Shown: positions 13,807-21,456 of the stretch, piece after piece
How the letters are laid out: each line of letters begins with the position of its first letter
How positions within the stretch are numbered: position 1 is the stretch's first letter
Assembly (NCBI GenBank): GCA_035555315.1
Contig: DATMGU010000003.1
Location: forward strand, 1-31,913
Direction: 5' to 3'
DNA length: 31,913 nucleotides
From: DATMGU01 sp035555315
GTDB lineage: Bacteria > Pseudomonadota > Alphaproteobacteria > ATCC43930 > CGMCC-115725
Translations under genes and position numbers: made by a program
The notes under the pieces: model-generated
What the model was told of the DNA's origin: nothing
The model's input: only the letters and a program-made list of their open reading frames with translations
The model's database searches: none

Positions 13807-15134
13807 CCCCCGCCAGTTCTCCCCGGATCGGCACGCTGATCGGCTGCGGAATCGTCCTAATGCTGCTCGCCGCCGCCGCCCTGGCTGCTCAAAACAGCGG
13901 GGACATGGGCCTCTTCGTGACGCTGGCCCTCGGCCAATGCGCCGCCTATGGCGGTGCCGTGTGGCTGGTGCGCGCGGGCGGGTTCGGGCGTCGCGGGCTG
14001 CTCGTCATCCTGCTGGGCGCGGTGCTGTTGCGCCTGGTGGCGTTGAACGCCCCCATATTCCTGTCGACCGACATCTACCGCTATGTCTGGGACGGGCGTG
14101 TCCAGGCCGCCGGCATCAACCCGTACCGGTATATCCCGACCGACGAGCCTCTGGCCGGGCTGCGGGACGAGGCGATCTTTCCGAACATCAACCGCAACAA
14201 TTACGCGCCGACCATCTATCCGCCGGTCGCCCAGTTCCTGTTCCTGCTGGCGACACGGCTGGGCGAGACGGTCCTGGCGATGAAGTCGGCGCTGCTCTTG
14301 ATCGAGTTGATCGGGATCGCGGCGTTGCTGGCGGCGCTGCGCCGGATCGGTGCGCCGGCCGAACGCATCCTGGTCTATGCCTGGCATCCGCTGCCGGTCT
14401 GGGAAATCGCCGGGTCGGGTCATGTCGACGCGGCGGTGGTCGCCGGGGTGGCGCTGGCGCTCTGGGCCTTCGTCGCCCACCGCCGGGCATTGGTCGCCTT
14501 GGCGCTGGCCGCGGCGTGCCTGGTGAAGCCGTTCCCCATCACCCTTGCCCCGGCGCTGTGGCGGCGGCGCGATTTCAGGCTGCCGCTGGTGTTCGTGGCG
14601 GCGGTGGCGCTGGCCTATCTGCCCTATCTCGGCGTCGGCTGGCGGGTGCTGGGGTTCCTGCCGCGATACGCCGATGAGGAGGGGCTGCGCAGCGGCGGCG
14701 GCTTCTGGCTCCTCGATCTGCTGCACACCGCACTCTCCTGGGACATGCCGAGTGCCCTCTATTTGGCGATCGCCGCCCTGCTCATGGTCGGCCTGGCGGT
14801 CGGCGCGCTGGCCGCGCCGCCGGAGGATACGCAGCGGCGGCTTCGCTGGGCGCGCGCCCTCGGCGTCGGCGGCATGGTGCTGTTTTCGCCGCATTACGCC
14901 TGGTACTTCGTCTGGCTGCTTCCGCTGCTCGCGATGGCATTCTACGCGCCGGCCCTGTGGCTGACGGCGGCGGCGTTCCTGCTCTATCCCTGGAACGCCG
15001 ATGGGCACAGCCCGGTCTGGGTCGGTGCTATCATCTATGGCGGGTTCGCCCTCTGGGCGCTCGCCGAATTCTGTCGATATCTCATCCTGTCACCGCATTA
15101 CGGAGGAAAGCATGGCATCGCAGGGTCACGCTGA
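13803..15134 (+). CDS. Polytopic GT-C-like glycosyltransferase (GT87/DUF2029-type)
   Basis: A 443-residue membrane protein with roughly ten or more hydrophobic segments. After the second or third helix comes a conserved loop STDIYRYVWDGRVQAAGINP followed by YRYIPTDEPLAGLRDEAIFP and INRNNYAPTIYPPVAQ. The acidic Asp in this first outer loop is typical of GT-C enzymes that use polyprenyl-phosphate-linked sugars outside the membrane. Later come GSGHVDAAVV, CLVKPFPITLAP and SPHYAWYFVWLLP. The expected role is to add a hexose from a lipid carrier to an extracytoplasmic acceptor; the GT2 enzyme at 16185 could make that lipid-linked donor. It starts with GTG overlapping the previous stop. Acceptor and sugar are unknown. 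Confidence 0.8.
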   Translation: MTPASSPRIGTLIGCGIVLMLLAAAALAAQNSGDMGLFVTLALGQCAAYGGAVWLVRAGGFGRRGLLVILLGAVLLRLVALNAPIFLSTDIYRYVWDGRVQAAGINPYRYIPTDEPLAGLRDEAIFPNINRNNYAPTIYPPVAQFLFLLATRLGETVLAMKSALLLIELIGIAALLAALRRIGAPAERILVYAWHPLPVWEIAGSGHVDAAVVAGVALALWAFVAHRRALVALALAAACLVKPFPITLAPALWRRRDFRLPLVFVAAVALAYLPYLGVGWRVLGFLPRYADEEGLRSGGGFWLLDLLHTALSWDMPSALYLAIAALLMVGLAVGALAAPPEDTQRRLRWARALGVGGMVLFSPHYAWYFVWLLPLLAMAFYAPALWLTAAAFLLYPWNADGHSPVWVGAIIYGGFALWALAEFCRYLILSPHYGGKHGIAGSR

Positions 15135-16179
15135 GCAAACCCGCCCGAACCCGCGCCGCTACTTCGAACAGATCGGCGACGAGCGGTCGTCGGTCGCGAC
15201 AGCCGACCCGGTCTGCCTCTATCTGGAGGTGACCAACCGCTGCAACCTGCTGTGCGAGACCTGTCCGCGCACCTTCGAGGATCTCGAACCGCCGGCGGAT
15301 ATGAGCTGGGACCTGTTCACCACGATCGTCGACCAGTTCCCGGATTTGAGCCGGGTCGTGCTGCATGGCGTCGGCGAGCCGATGCTGGTGAAGAACCTGC
15401 CGCGCATGGTCCGCTATCTAAAGGCGCGCGGGATCTATGTGCTGTTCAACACCAACGGCACCTTGCTCAACGAGAAGAAGGGACGAGAACTCGCCGAGGC
15501 CGGTCTGGACGAGTTGCGCGTCTCGCTCGACGCCGCGACCGCCGAGGCGTTCCTGCAGGTGCGCGGCAAGGATATGTTCGACCGCATCCTGCGCAATCTG
15601 CGCGGCTTCACCGCCATGCAGCGCGCCACCGGCCTTACCCTGCCGCGCGTGTCGCTCTGGCTGACGGGCCTCAAGGAGACGATCGATCAATTGCCGGCCT
15701 TTGTCCGCCTGGCCTCGGACATCGGCGTGCCGGAAGTGCACCTACAGCGGCTGGTCTATTTTCCGGAGGGGCAGGGCCTTGCCCGCGCGGGGTCCGCGCT
15801 GTTCGAACAGCTCGACGGCACCGAGGCGCGCGCCGTCGCCGAGGCCGAGGCGCTGGCCGCCGAGCTGGGCGTGGCCTTCGATGCCTCGGGGGCCACGGAA
15901 CCGGGCACCAGCCTCGCGCGGGCAACCGACGACAAGCCCTGGTCGCTGTGCCGGCGACCCTGGACGCTGATGTATTTCACCGCCCATGGCCGGGCGATCC
16001 CGTGCTGCATCGCGCCCTTCTCGATGCGCGGTTACGACGCCTTCACGCTCGGCAACGCCACCAGCCAGAGCCTGCGGGAGATCTGGAATGGTCCGCGCTA
16101 CCAGGATTTCCGCCAGGCGCTGATGGCGGATCAGCCGCCGGATGCCTGTGCCTCCTGCGGCCTGCGCTGGAGCCTCTGA
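15112..16179 (+). CDS. Radical SAM enzyme with SPASM-type C-terminal domain
   Basis: A 355-residue enzyme. Radical SAM cluster: TNRCNLLCETCPRT gives C44-x3-C48-x2-C51. The SAM/GGE-like strand is VVLHGVGEPML (85-92) and the barrel continues with FNTNGTLLN and LDELRVSLDAATAEAF. The C-terminal half carries C280, C298, C299, C346 and C349 (LCRRPWTLMYF, IPCCIAPF, CASCGLRW), a SPASM/twitch pattern for one or more auxiliary Fe-S clusters. Such enzymes modify peptides (sactipeptides, PQQ) or small molecules. No precursor peptide is next to it. The ATG at 15112 has an ideal GGAGGAAAG and overlaps the preceding gene by 23 bases; an ATG at 15001 lies too deep inside that gene. The glycosyltransferase neighbours suggest a sugar, lipid or glycoprotein substrate. 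Confidence 0.88.
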   Translation: MASQGHAEQTRPNPRRYFEQIGDERSSVATADPVCLYLEVTNRCNLLCETCPRTFEDLEPPADMSWDLFTTIVDQFPDLSRVVLHGVGEPMLVKNLPRMVRYLKARGIYVLFNTNGTLLNEKKGRELAEAGLDELRVSLDAATAEAFLQVRGKDMFDRILRNLRGFTAMQRATGLTLPRVSLWLTGLKETIDQLPAFVRLASDIGVPEVHLQRLVYFPEGQGLARAGSALFEQLDGTEARAVAEAEALAAELGVAFDASGATEPGTSLARATDDKPWSLCRRPWTLMYFTAHGRAIPCCIAPFSMRGYDAFTLGNATSQSLREIWNGPRYQDFRQALMADQPPDACASCGLRWSL

Positions 16180-16184
16180 GGCGC

Positions 16185-16919
16185 ATGGTCACCGCGGCGC
16201 CTTCGCCGATGGCGGTTCGGCCGCGCATCGCCGTGGTCATCCCGACGCTGAACGAGGCCGGCTCGATCGGCGCCGTCATCCGGGCCATGCCGCGTGATTG
16301 GGTCGATCGGGTGATCGTCGTCGATGGCCGCAGCACCGACGCCACCGCCGCCGAGGCGCATGCCGCCGGGGCGGAGGTCGTGGTCGAGACCCGGCCCGGT
16401 TACGGCCGCGCCTGCCAAACGGGCGCCGAACGGGGGGCCTCGGATTGCCCGATCCTGGTGTTCCTCGATGGCGACGGCAGCGATCGGCCCGACCTCATCC
16501 CCGGCCTCGTGGCACCGCTGATCCGCGACGGGCAGGATTTCGTTATCGGTTCCCGCGCGCGGGGCGAACGCGAGGCCGGCAGCATGGGGGCGCATCAATT
16601 GCTTGCCGGCTGGCTGGTCGGCCTGGCGCTGTGGTGGCTCTACGGTGTGCGCTACACCGATATGTGCGCGTTCCGGGCGATCCGCGCCGAGGCGCTGGCG
16701 GGGCTGGGAATGCGACAGATGAGTTATGGCTGGAACTTGGAGATGCAGATGCTGGCTGCCCGCGCCGGCCTCCGGATCCTGGAATTGCCGGTCGCCCATC
16801 GCCGTCGCAGCGCCGGCGCCTCGAAGGTATCGGGTAGTCTCCGCGGCACGATCCGCGCCGGGGCCAGGATCATCGCCACCTTATGGACGGTCGCCCGCGA
16901 ACCGGCGCCGAACCGCTGA
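16185..16919 (+). CDS. GT2-family glycosyltransferase (dolichyl-phosphate-mannose-synthase-like)
   Basis: A 244-residue GT-A enzyme. It has AVVIPTLNEAGSIGAVIRAM, VIVVDGRSTDATAAEA, the metal-binding FLDGDGSDRP (DxD-like), FVIGSRARGERE and the acceptor region YTDMCAFRAIRAEAL...MSYGWNLEMQ. This is the layout of polyprenyl-phosphate hexose synthases (DPM1/DPMS type) without C-terminal membrane helices, and of related soluble GT2 enzymes. It starts five bases after the radical SAM stop with TGAGG before the ATG; an alternative in-frame ATG at 16209 would lose eight residues. As the last gene of the six-gene operon it could supply a lipid-linked sugar to the GT-C enzyme. Sugar specificity is unknown. 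Confidence 0.85.
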   Translation: MVTAAPSPMAVRPRIAVVIPTLNEAGSIGAVIRAMPRDWVDRVIVVDGRSTDATAAEAHAAGAEVVVETRPGYGRACQTGAERGASDCPILVFLDGDGSDRPDLIPGLVAPLIRDGQDFVIGSRARGEREAGSMGAHQLLAGWLVGLALWWLYGVRYTDMCAFRAIRAEALAGLGMRQMSYGWNLEMQMLAARAGLRILELPVAHRRRSAGASKVSGSLRGTIRAGARIIATLWTVAREPAPNR

Positions 16920-16948
16920 ACGCGGCGGCCAGCACCCAATCAGGTGGA

Positions 16949-17242
16949 CTAGACCGGCAATCCGTGGTCGGCGAGATACCCGGCGGCGACCCGCTGGCGG
17001 ACCCGCGTCTTCAGATGCTTGGCGTTCAGTTGGGAGCGCTGCAACGCTTCCTCGGCTGCCACCAACGCCGCCAGCACTTCTTCGCTGGGTGACCGGCGCT
17101 GCGCGATCAGCGCGTCGAGCGCCTGTTCATAGCGTTGGCCGGTCTCGGCAAGGCGTTGTCGCACCGTGTCGGGATCCGGCACGGTCGGGGCGGCTTTTTG
17201 GCGCTTCATGGCTTTCTCGTGCTTGGCTTGCTTCGTTGGCAT
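16949..17242 (-). CDS. 97-aa basic helical protein, unknown
   Basis: A minus-strand gene of 97 residues starting MPTKQAKHEKAMKRQ and ending VAAGYLADHGLPV. The start at 17242 is supported by AAGGA eight bases upstream; the longer in-frame extension to 17380 is not coding-like. It has a Lys-rich N-terminus and a predicted long helix (DTVRQRLAETGQRYEQALDA, later EEVLAALVAAEEALQRSQ), so a coiled-coil or nucleic-acid-associated protein is possible. I do not recognise the family. It converges on the GT2 gene with a 29-bp gap. Confidence 0.55.
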   Translation of the reverse strand: MPTKQAKHEKAMKRQKAAPTVPDPDTVRQRLAETGQRYEQALDALIAQRRSPSEEVLAALVAAEEALQRSQLNAKHLKTRVRQRVAAGYLADHGLPV

Positions 17243-17385
17243 CGAGAGGTCCTTATCTCGGTTTTTGTTCGTGGCTATGGCCGACAACAAACTGTGACCA
17301 AGCAGCCAGCCCGGCAAGATGCTCGACAAATACACGATTTGTCCAGTGCGCGAATGGCAACGCTGCCGATACGCCGGCAAGAGGA

Positions 17386-17586
17386 TCAGTGCCGCGTATC
17401 CGGCTCGTTACTCTTCAGCAATTGACCCGCGGCCCATGCGACGCGTTCCCAGACCGCCCAGTAATAGCTATCGCCGCGCTCGGCCGATTCATCGGCCCGC
17501 GCGGTCGCTACCTCGACGGAAAAATCGCCTGCCCGTTCGACAAGCATGCTCGCCGTCGTCCAGATATCCTGTTCAGTGACCGCCAT
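17386..17586 (-). CDS. 66-aa unknown protein, DUF6961-like pattern
   Basis: A 66-residue acidic protein, MAVTEQDIWTTASMLVERAG followed by ADESAERGDSYYWAVWERVAWAAGQLL. The pattern of an N-terminal DIW helix, RADExxERGD and AVWxRV resembles a short alphaproteobacterial family I know as DUF6961, without a known role. Its ATG lies 14 bases inside the end of the next upstream minus-strand frame, suggesting a two-gene unit. Family assignment is from memory and tentative. Confidence 0.55.
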   Translation of the reverse strand: MAVTEQDIWTTASMLVERAGDFSVEVATARADESAERGDSYYWAVWERVAWAAGQLLKSNEPDTRH

Positions 17587-17719
17587 CCGCCCGCCGCATC
17601 AGGTCTATGTCCTCAAACCGCCGCCGATCCGGCATGTCCGAATCGGGCGACAAGGTAACCCCCCGCGCGCCAAACCGCACGATGATTTCGCTTTCACGGC
17701 CTGCGATATTCTGATCCAT
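17573..17719 (-). CDS. 48-aa unknown small protein overlapping the 66-aa gene
   Basis: A minus-strand frame of 48 residues, MDQNIAGRESEIIVRFGARG then VTLSPDSDMPDRRRFEDIDL and MRRADGGH. AAGG is found about seven bases upstream of the ATG at 17719. The stop lies 14 bases inside the 66-aa gene, so translation is coupled. The acidic/basic mixed composition looks like a real soluble protein rather than a random shadow, but it is short and I know no homologue. Its start lies only 36 bp from the divergent dsbD start. Confidence 0.42.
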   Translation of the reverse strand: MDQNIAGRESEIIVRFGARGVTLSPDSDMPDRRRFEDIDLMRRADGGH

Positions 17720-17755
17720 CGCCGAACCTTGGCACCGGCGGGTATACTGATAGGC

Positions 17756-19945
17756 ATGACGATGTTCAGGTCCAAGCCGATCTTACCCCGACCGTGGCGC
17801 TGGCGGCCCGCCGGCGGGATGGCGATCCTCTGCATCCTCCTGCTGTGCGGCCTCGCGCCGCGCGATGGGAGAGCGGCTGTCGGGGGGATGCAGGATCTGG
17901 TCGCGGCCAGCCTGATGCCGGAAAGCCGGACGGTGCGGCCGGGCGATACGGTGACGATCGGCCTGCGCCTTGAGATGAAGCCCGGTTGGCATACCTATTG
18001 GCGCAATCCCGGCGATGCCGGCTTGCCGACCACGGTGGCCTGGACGCTGCCGCCCGGGGTGACGGCGGGGCCGCTCGCCTGGCCGCGGCCGGAACGGTTT
18101 TCCGTCGGAACGATCACGAATTACGGCTATGCCGGAACCGTGGTGTTGCCGACCGAGCTTCACGTGCCGCCCGAATTCGCGGGCGACCGGATCGATCTCT
18201 CGGCCGAGGTGACGTGGCTGGCCTGTACCGATATCTGCGTGCCGGGATCGGCGACGCTCACCGCCAGCCTGGCGATCGGTCCCTTGGCGCCGGACCCGGC
18301 AGCGGCGACGGCGCTGCCGGCGACCCGCGAAGCCATTCCGGCCGCGGCTCGGTTCGAGACGACCTTCGCGCTCGATCAATCCCGGATCCGGCTGCATGTG
18401 CCGCCCACGGGCTATGACGGTCTGAGCGACCCGAAAGCGGTTTTTCTGCCCTATGACGGCGGCGTCATCGACGATGCCGCCAAGCAGGTCCAGACGATCG
18501 GCGCCGACGGCCTGATGCTCACCCTTGTCAAGGCGCCTCCGGTCCCCGCCGGACCGACACCGGCAACGCTGGATGGGGTGCTGGTGATCGATGGGGTCGC
18601 CGGTGGCCGACCGGTGAGCCGCGCGGTCGAGGTGTCGGCCAATCCGATGGCGGCCAATTCTCCGCTGTCCAGCCCAATGCTGGGGGCGGCCGCGCTGGAT
18701 AGCGTCAGCTGGGGGGGGGCGCTGGTGTTGGCGCTGCTCGGTGGCCTGGTCTTGAACGTCATGCCCTGCGTGTTCCCGGTGCTGTCGCTGAAGCTGCTCG
18801 GCCTCGCGCAACAGGCGAATGCGCCGCGCGCGGAGCGGCTCGGCCACGCGGCGGCCTATGCCGGCGGCATCCTGGTCTGTTTCGCAGGGCTCGGCCTGCT
18901 CATGCTCGCCCTGCGCGCCGGCGGCCACGAGGTCGGCTGGGGCTTCCAGTTGCAATCGTCGGGTTTTGTCGCCGCCCTCGCCTATCTGTTGTTCGGCATG
19001 GGGTTGTGGCTGTCCGGCCTGATCGAGATTGGCGGCGGCTGGATCGGCGTCGGCGACGGGCTGGCGCGGCGTTCGGGTTGGCGCGGCGCCTTCTTTACCG
19101 GCATGCTCGCGACGGTCGTCGCGACACCGTGCACCGCCCCCTTCATGGGGACGGCCCTGGGTTTCGCCATGGCGGCCTCCGTGCCGTTGGCGCTCGGCGT
19201 GTTTCTGGCGCTCGGCCTCGGCTTGGCCGCTCCCTATCTCCTCATCAGCGCGCTGCCCGGCCTTGGCCGGTTGCTGCCGCGACCCGGCCGCTGGATGGAA
19301 ACCACCAAACAGGCCCTGGCGTTTCCGCTCTACGGCACCGTCGCTTGGCTGGTCTGGGTGTTGAGCCAGCAGACGGATCCGGCCGGGCTGTTGTCGGTGC
19401 TCGGTGGCCTGGTCCTGATCGGTTTCGCCTGCTGGTGCATCGGTCGCACCGCATCGAGCGGCGGGCTCGGCCGGATGATCGGCCGCGGTCTGGGGGCCGC
19501 CGCCGCGGTGGCGGCGCTATCGTTGTTGCTGACGGGTGTGATCGGCGGCGGGGGCAGTGGCGGGGCGGTCGAGAAAACGCCGGCCGCTGGATCGGCGAGG
19601 GGTGGCCTCGCCTATGAACCGTTCTCCCAGCAGCGGCTGGCGGCACTCCGGGCGTCCGGTCGGCCGGTCTTCATCGATATGACCGCGGCCTGGTGCATCA
19701 CTTGTCTGCTGAACGAGCGCACATCGTTGGACAGCGCCGCCGTCCGCGATGCGTTCGAGCGGCGGGGTGTGGTGGCGCTCAAAGGGGATTGGACCAACCA
19801 GAACCCCGAAATCACCGAATTGCTCCGGCAATTCAGGCGGAGCGGTGTGCCGCTCTATGTCTATTTCGACGGTGCCAATCCGCCGGTTCTGCTGCCGCAG
19901 ATCCTGACCGAGGCGACCCTGCTGGAGGTTGTCGGGCGGTCCTAG
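17756..19945 (+). CDS. dsbD: Thiol:disulfide interchange protein DsbD
   Basis: A 729-residue three-domain protein that moves reducing power from cytosolic thioredoxin to the periplasm. A signal/membrane segment (about 20-41) precedes an N-terminal DsbD-alpha-type domain (about 45-290) with the redox pair C157/C161 in ACTDICVPG. The membrane domain (about 315-600) has the characteristic cysteines C338 (NVMPCVFPVLSLK) and C459 (VATPCTAPFMG). The C-terminal thioredoxin domain (about 615-729) has C647/C650 (AAWCITC). All six electron-relay cysteines are present. The ATG at 17756 is chosen because the signal peptide begins right after it; the open frame upstream is not coding-like, and the ribosome-binding site is weak. 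Possible clients include the periplasmic molybdoprotein and the transglycosylase, but there is no operon link. Confidence 0.9.
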   Translation: MTMFRSKPILPRPWRWRPAGGMAILCILLLCGLAPRDGRAAVGGMQDLVAASLMPESRTVRPGDTVTIGLRLEMKPGWHTYWRNPGDAGLPTTVAWTLPPGVTAGPLAWPRPERFSVGTITNYGYAGTVVLPTELHVPPEFAGDRIDLSAEVTWLACTDICVPGSATLTASLAIGPLAPDPAAATALPATREAIPAAARFETTFALDQSRIRLHVPPTGYDGLSDPKAVFLPYDGGVIDDAAKQVQTIGADGLMLTLVKAPPVPAGPTPATLDGVLVIDGVAGGRPVSRAVEVSANPMAANSPLSSPMLGAAALDSVSWGGALVLALLGGLVLNVMPCVFPVLSLKLLGLAQQANAPRAERLGHAAAYAGGILVCFAGLGLLMLALRAGGHEVGWGFQLQSSGFVAALAYLLFGMGLWLSGLIEIGGGWIGVGDGLARRSGWRGAFFTGMLATVVATPCTAPFMGTALGFAMAASVPLALGVFLALGLGLAAPYLLISALPGLGRLLPRPGRWMETTKQALAFPLYGTVAWLVWVLSQQTDPAGLLSVLGGLVLIGFACWCIGRTASSGGLGRMIGRGLGAAAAVAALSLLLTGVIGGGGSGGAVEKTPAAGSARGGLAYEPFSQQRLAALRASGRPVFIDMTAAWCITCLLNERTSLDSAAVRDAFERRGVVALKGDWTNQNPEITELLRQFRRSGVPLYVYFDGANPPVLLPQILTEATLLEVVGRS

Positions 19946-20301
19946 CCGCTTCTCGCTTTTGTCGCGATTCGCGAAAAACTTCGTCGCCGAATACGGCTTT
20001 CAGTATATCGCCGATCCCTTATAAAATAAATATGTCATTCGGCTAATTGGCTTTTCTCAGTTACACGGAAACATGTTGCGGCGAGTCCGCAAGCTCACTA
20101 CGGTTTTCATGGCTCACGTATAAAGGGTGCGGGTCGGCTTCCGCAGTCGTACGCGCCGGGCTGGATGGAGTCCCGTGAACTGCGATTTGCATTTTCGGAT
20201 CGAATGGCGTGTTTCCTGGTTGAGCGGCACTTGGCCGACACTGGGCAGAACCCTTGTCGATATCCGCCGGGCCTGCGCCGCTTGTGGCCGGCTTGGTCGC
20301 G
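19946..20301. other. 356-bp intergenic region before the DUF2336 gene
   Basis: No convincing gene is seen. A small hairpin TCGCG/CGCGA (19962-19974) just after dsbD could assist termination. The most AT-rich spot of the region, around 20020-20035, contains TAAAAT (20022-20027) that could be a -10 box, but no good -35 hexamer pairs with it. The long distance to the next start (20302) suggests a long leader or an unrecognised upstream start, for example TTG at 20254. Confidence 0.4.
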
Positions 20302-21456
20302 ATGACTGATCCGACTCTCGATCCACCGCCTGACGCTTCACCCGAAGCGCCCGACCTTCTGGAGGTCGCGGCGGAGCGTCAGCGCACCAGCGACCAGATC
20401 ATTCTCGAGAACATGGCCGAGCTGTTCGTGCGGGACGACCATCGCCTGTCCGAACGCGAACGCGCGCTGATGGAATCGATCCTCGCCAAGCTGATCCATG
20501 GCGTCGAGATGCGCGTGCGGCAGGATCTCGCCAAGCGGCTGGAGGGTCTTGAGACGGCGCCGCGGGCGCTGGTCGTCATGCTGGCGAATGACGATGTCGC
20601 CGTGGCCCGGCCGCTACTGCTGTCCAGCCCGCTGCTGCGCGACCCCGATCTCATCGAGATCGTCAAGAATCGCAGCCAGGAACATCTGCTCTCGGTGGCG
20701 TTGCGCCGGCCGTTGAGCACGACCGTGGCCGAGGCGATCGTCGATTACGGCGACGAGCAGGTCATCGAACAGCTTCTGAAGAACAGCGACGCCGCCCTGT
20801 CGCGGCGGGCCTTCGAGTATCTGGTGGCGGAATCCCGCCAGGTCGACCAGTTCCAGGAACCGCTGCTGGAGCGTGCCGATCTGCCGACCGATCTCGCTTA
20901 CCGGATGTTCTGGTGGGTTTCCGGTGCGCTGCGCCAGGTGATCTTGAAGCGGTACGATGTCGATCCGGGGATGCTCGACGACATGCTGCAGGAATCGACC
21001 CGCTCGGCGATGGCGGATCCTCCGGCGCCGACCGCGCGGACCGAGGCTACCCGCTTGACGGCGGCGCTGGCCGATGCGCGCGCGCTTGACGACCGTTTCC
21101 TGATCCAGGCGCTGCGCAATGGCCGGATCACCGCGGTGGTCGCGGCACTGGCGCTGCGCTGCGGCATCTCGCAGGAGATCGCCCGGCGAATCCTGTTCGA
21201 TGCCGGTGGTGAGACCCTGGCGATCGCCTGTCGGGCGATTGGCATGGATCGCGGCAGTTTCAGCACGGTCTTTCTGTTGTCGCGACAGGGCCGTGGCCGG
21301 GGCGAGCAACCGTCGGTGCTGCGCGATATTTTGGCGTTTTTCGATGTGGCGAGCGAAGCGAAGGCGCGGGGGGTCATCCGCTATTGGCGGGCGGATCAGG
21401 AATATCTGGCGGCGATCGCCGCCTTTGGCGACACTCCGTCCGGGATGCAGCCATGA
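20302..21456 (+). CDS. DUF2336-domain protein
   Basis: A 384-residue all-helical protein of the DUF2336 family, common in Alphaproteobacteria. Repeated segments such as ANDDVAVARPLLLSSPLLRDPD, SQEHLLSVALRRPLSTTVAEAI and DAALSRRAFEYLV indicate HEAT-like helical repeats; the C-terminal half has another set (GISQEIARRILFDAGGETLA). The family has no settled function; proposals tie it to signalling or the cell envelope. It overlaps the histidine kinase gene by ATGA (21453-21456), so the two are made together. The start is uncertain: ATG 20302 begins a plausible acidic N-terminus but has no clear ribosome-binding site, and TTG 20254 would add 16 residues. Confidence 0.78.
   Translation: MTDPTLDPPPDASPEAPDLLEVAAERQRTSDQIILENMAELFVRDDHRLSERERALMESILAKLIHGVEMRVRQDLAKRLEGLETAPRALVVMLANDDVAVARPLLLSSPLLRDPDLIEIVKNRSQEHLLSVALRRPLSTTVAEAIVDYGDEQVIEQLLKNSDAALSRRAFEYLVAESRQVDQFQEPLLERADLPTDLAYRMFWWVSGALRQVILKRYDVDPGMLDDMLQESTRSAMADPPAPTARTEATRLTAALADARALDDRFLIQALRNGRITAVVAALALRCGISQEIARRILFDAGGETLAIACRAIGMDRGSFSTVFLLSRQGRGRGEQPSVLRDILAFFDVASEAKARGVIRYWRADQEYLAAIAAFGDTPSGMQP

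Noticed and set aside
17729..17748. TTGGCA and TATACT upstream of dsbD as a promoter
   Set aside because: Only eight bases separate the two hexamers, far short of the usual 16-18.
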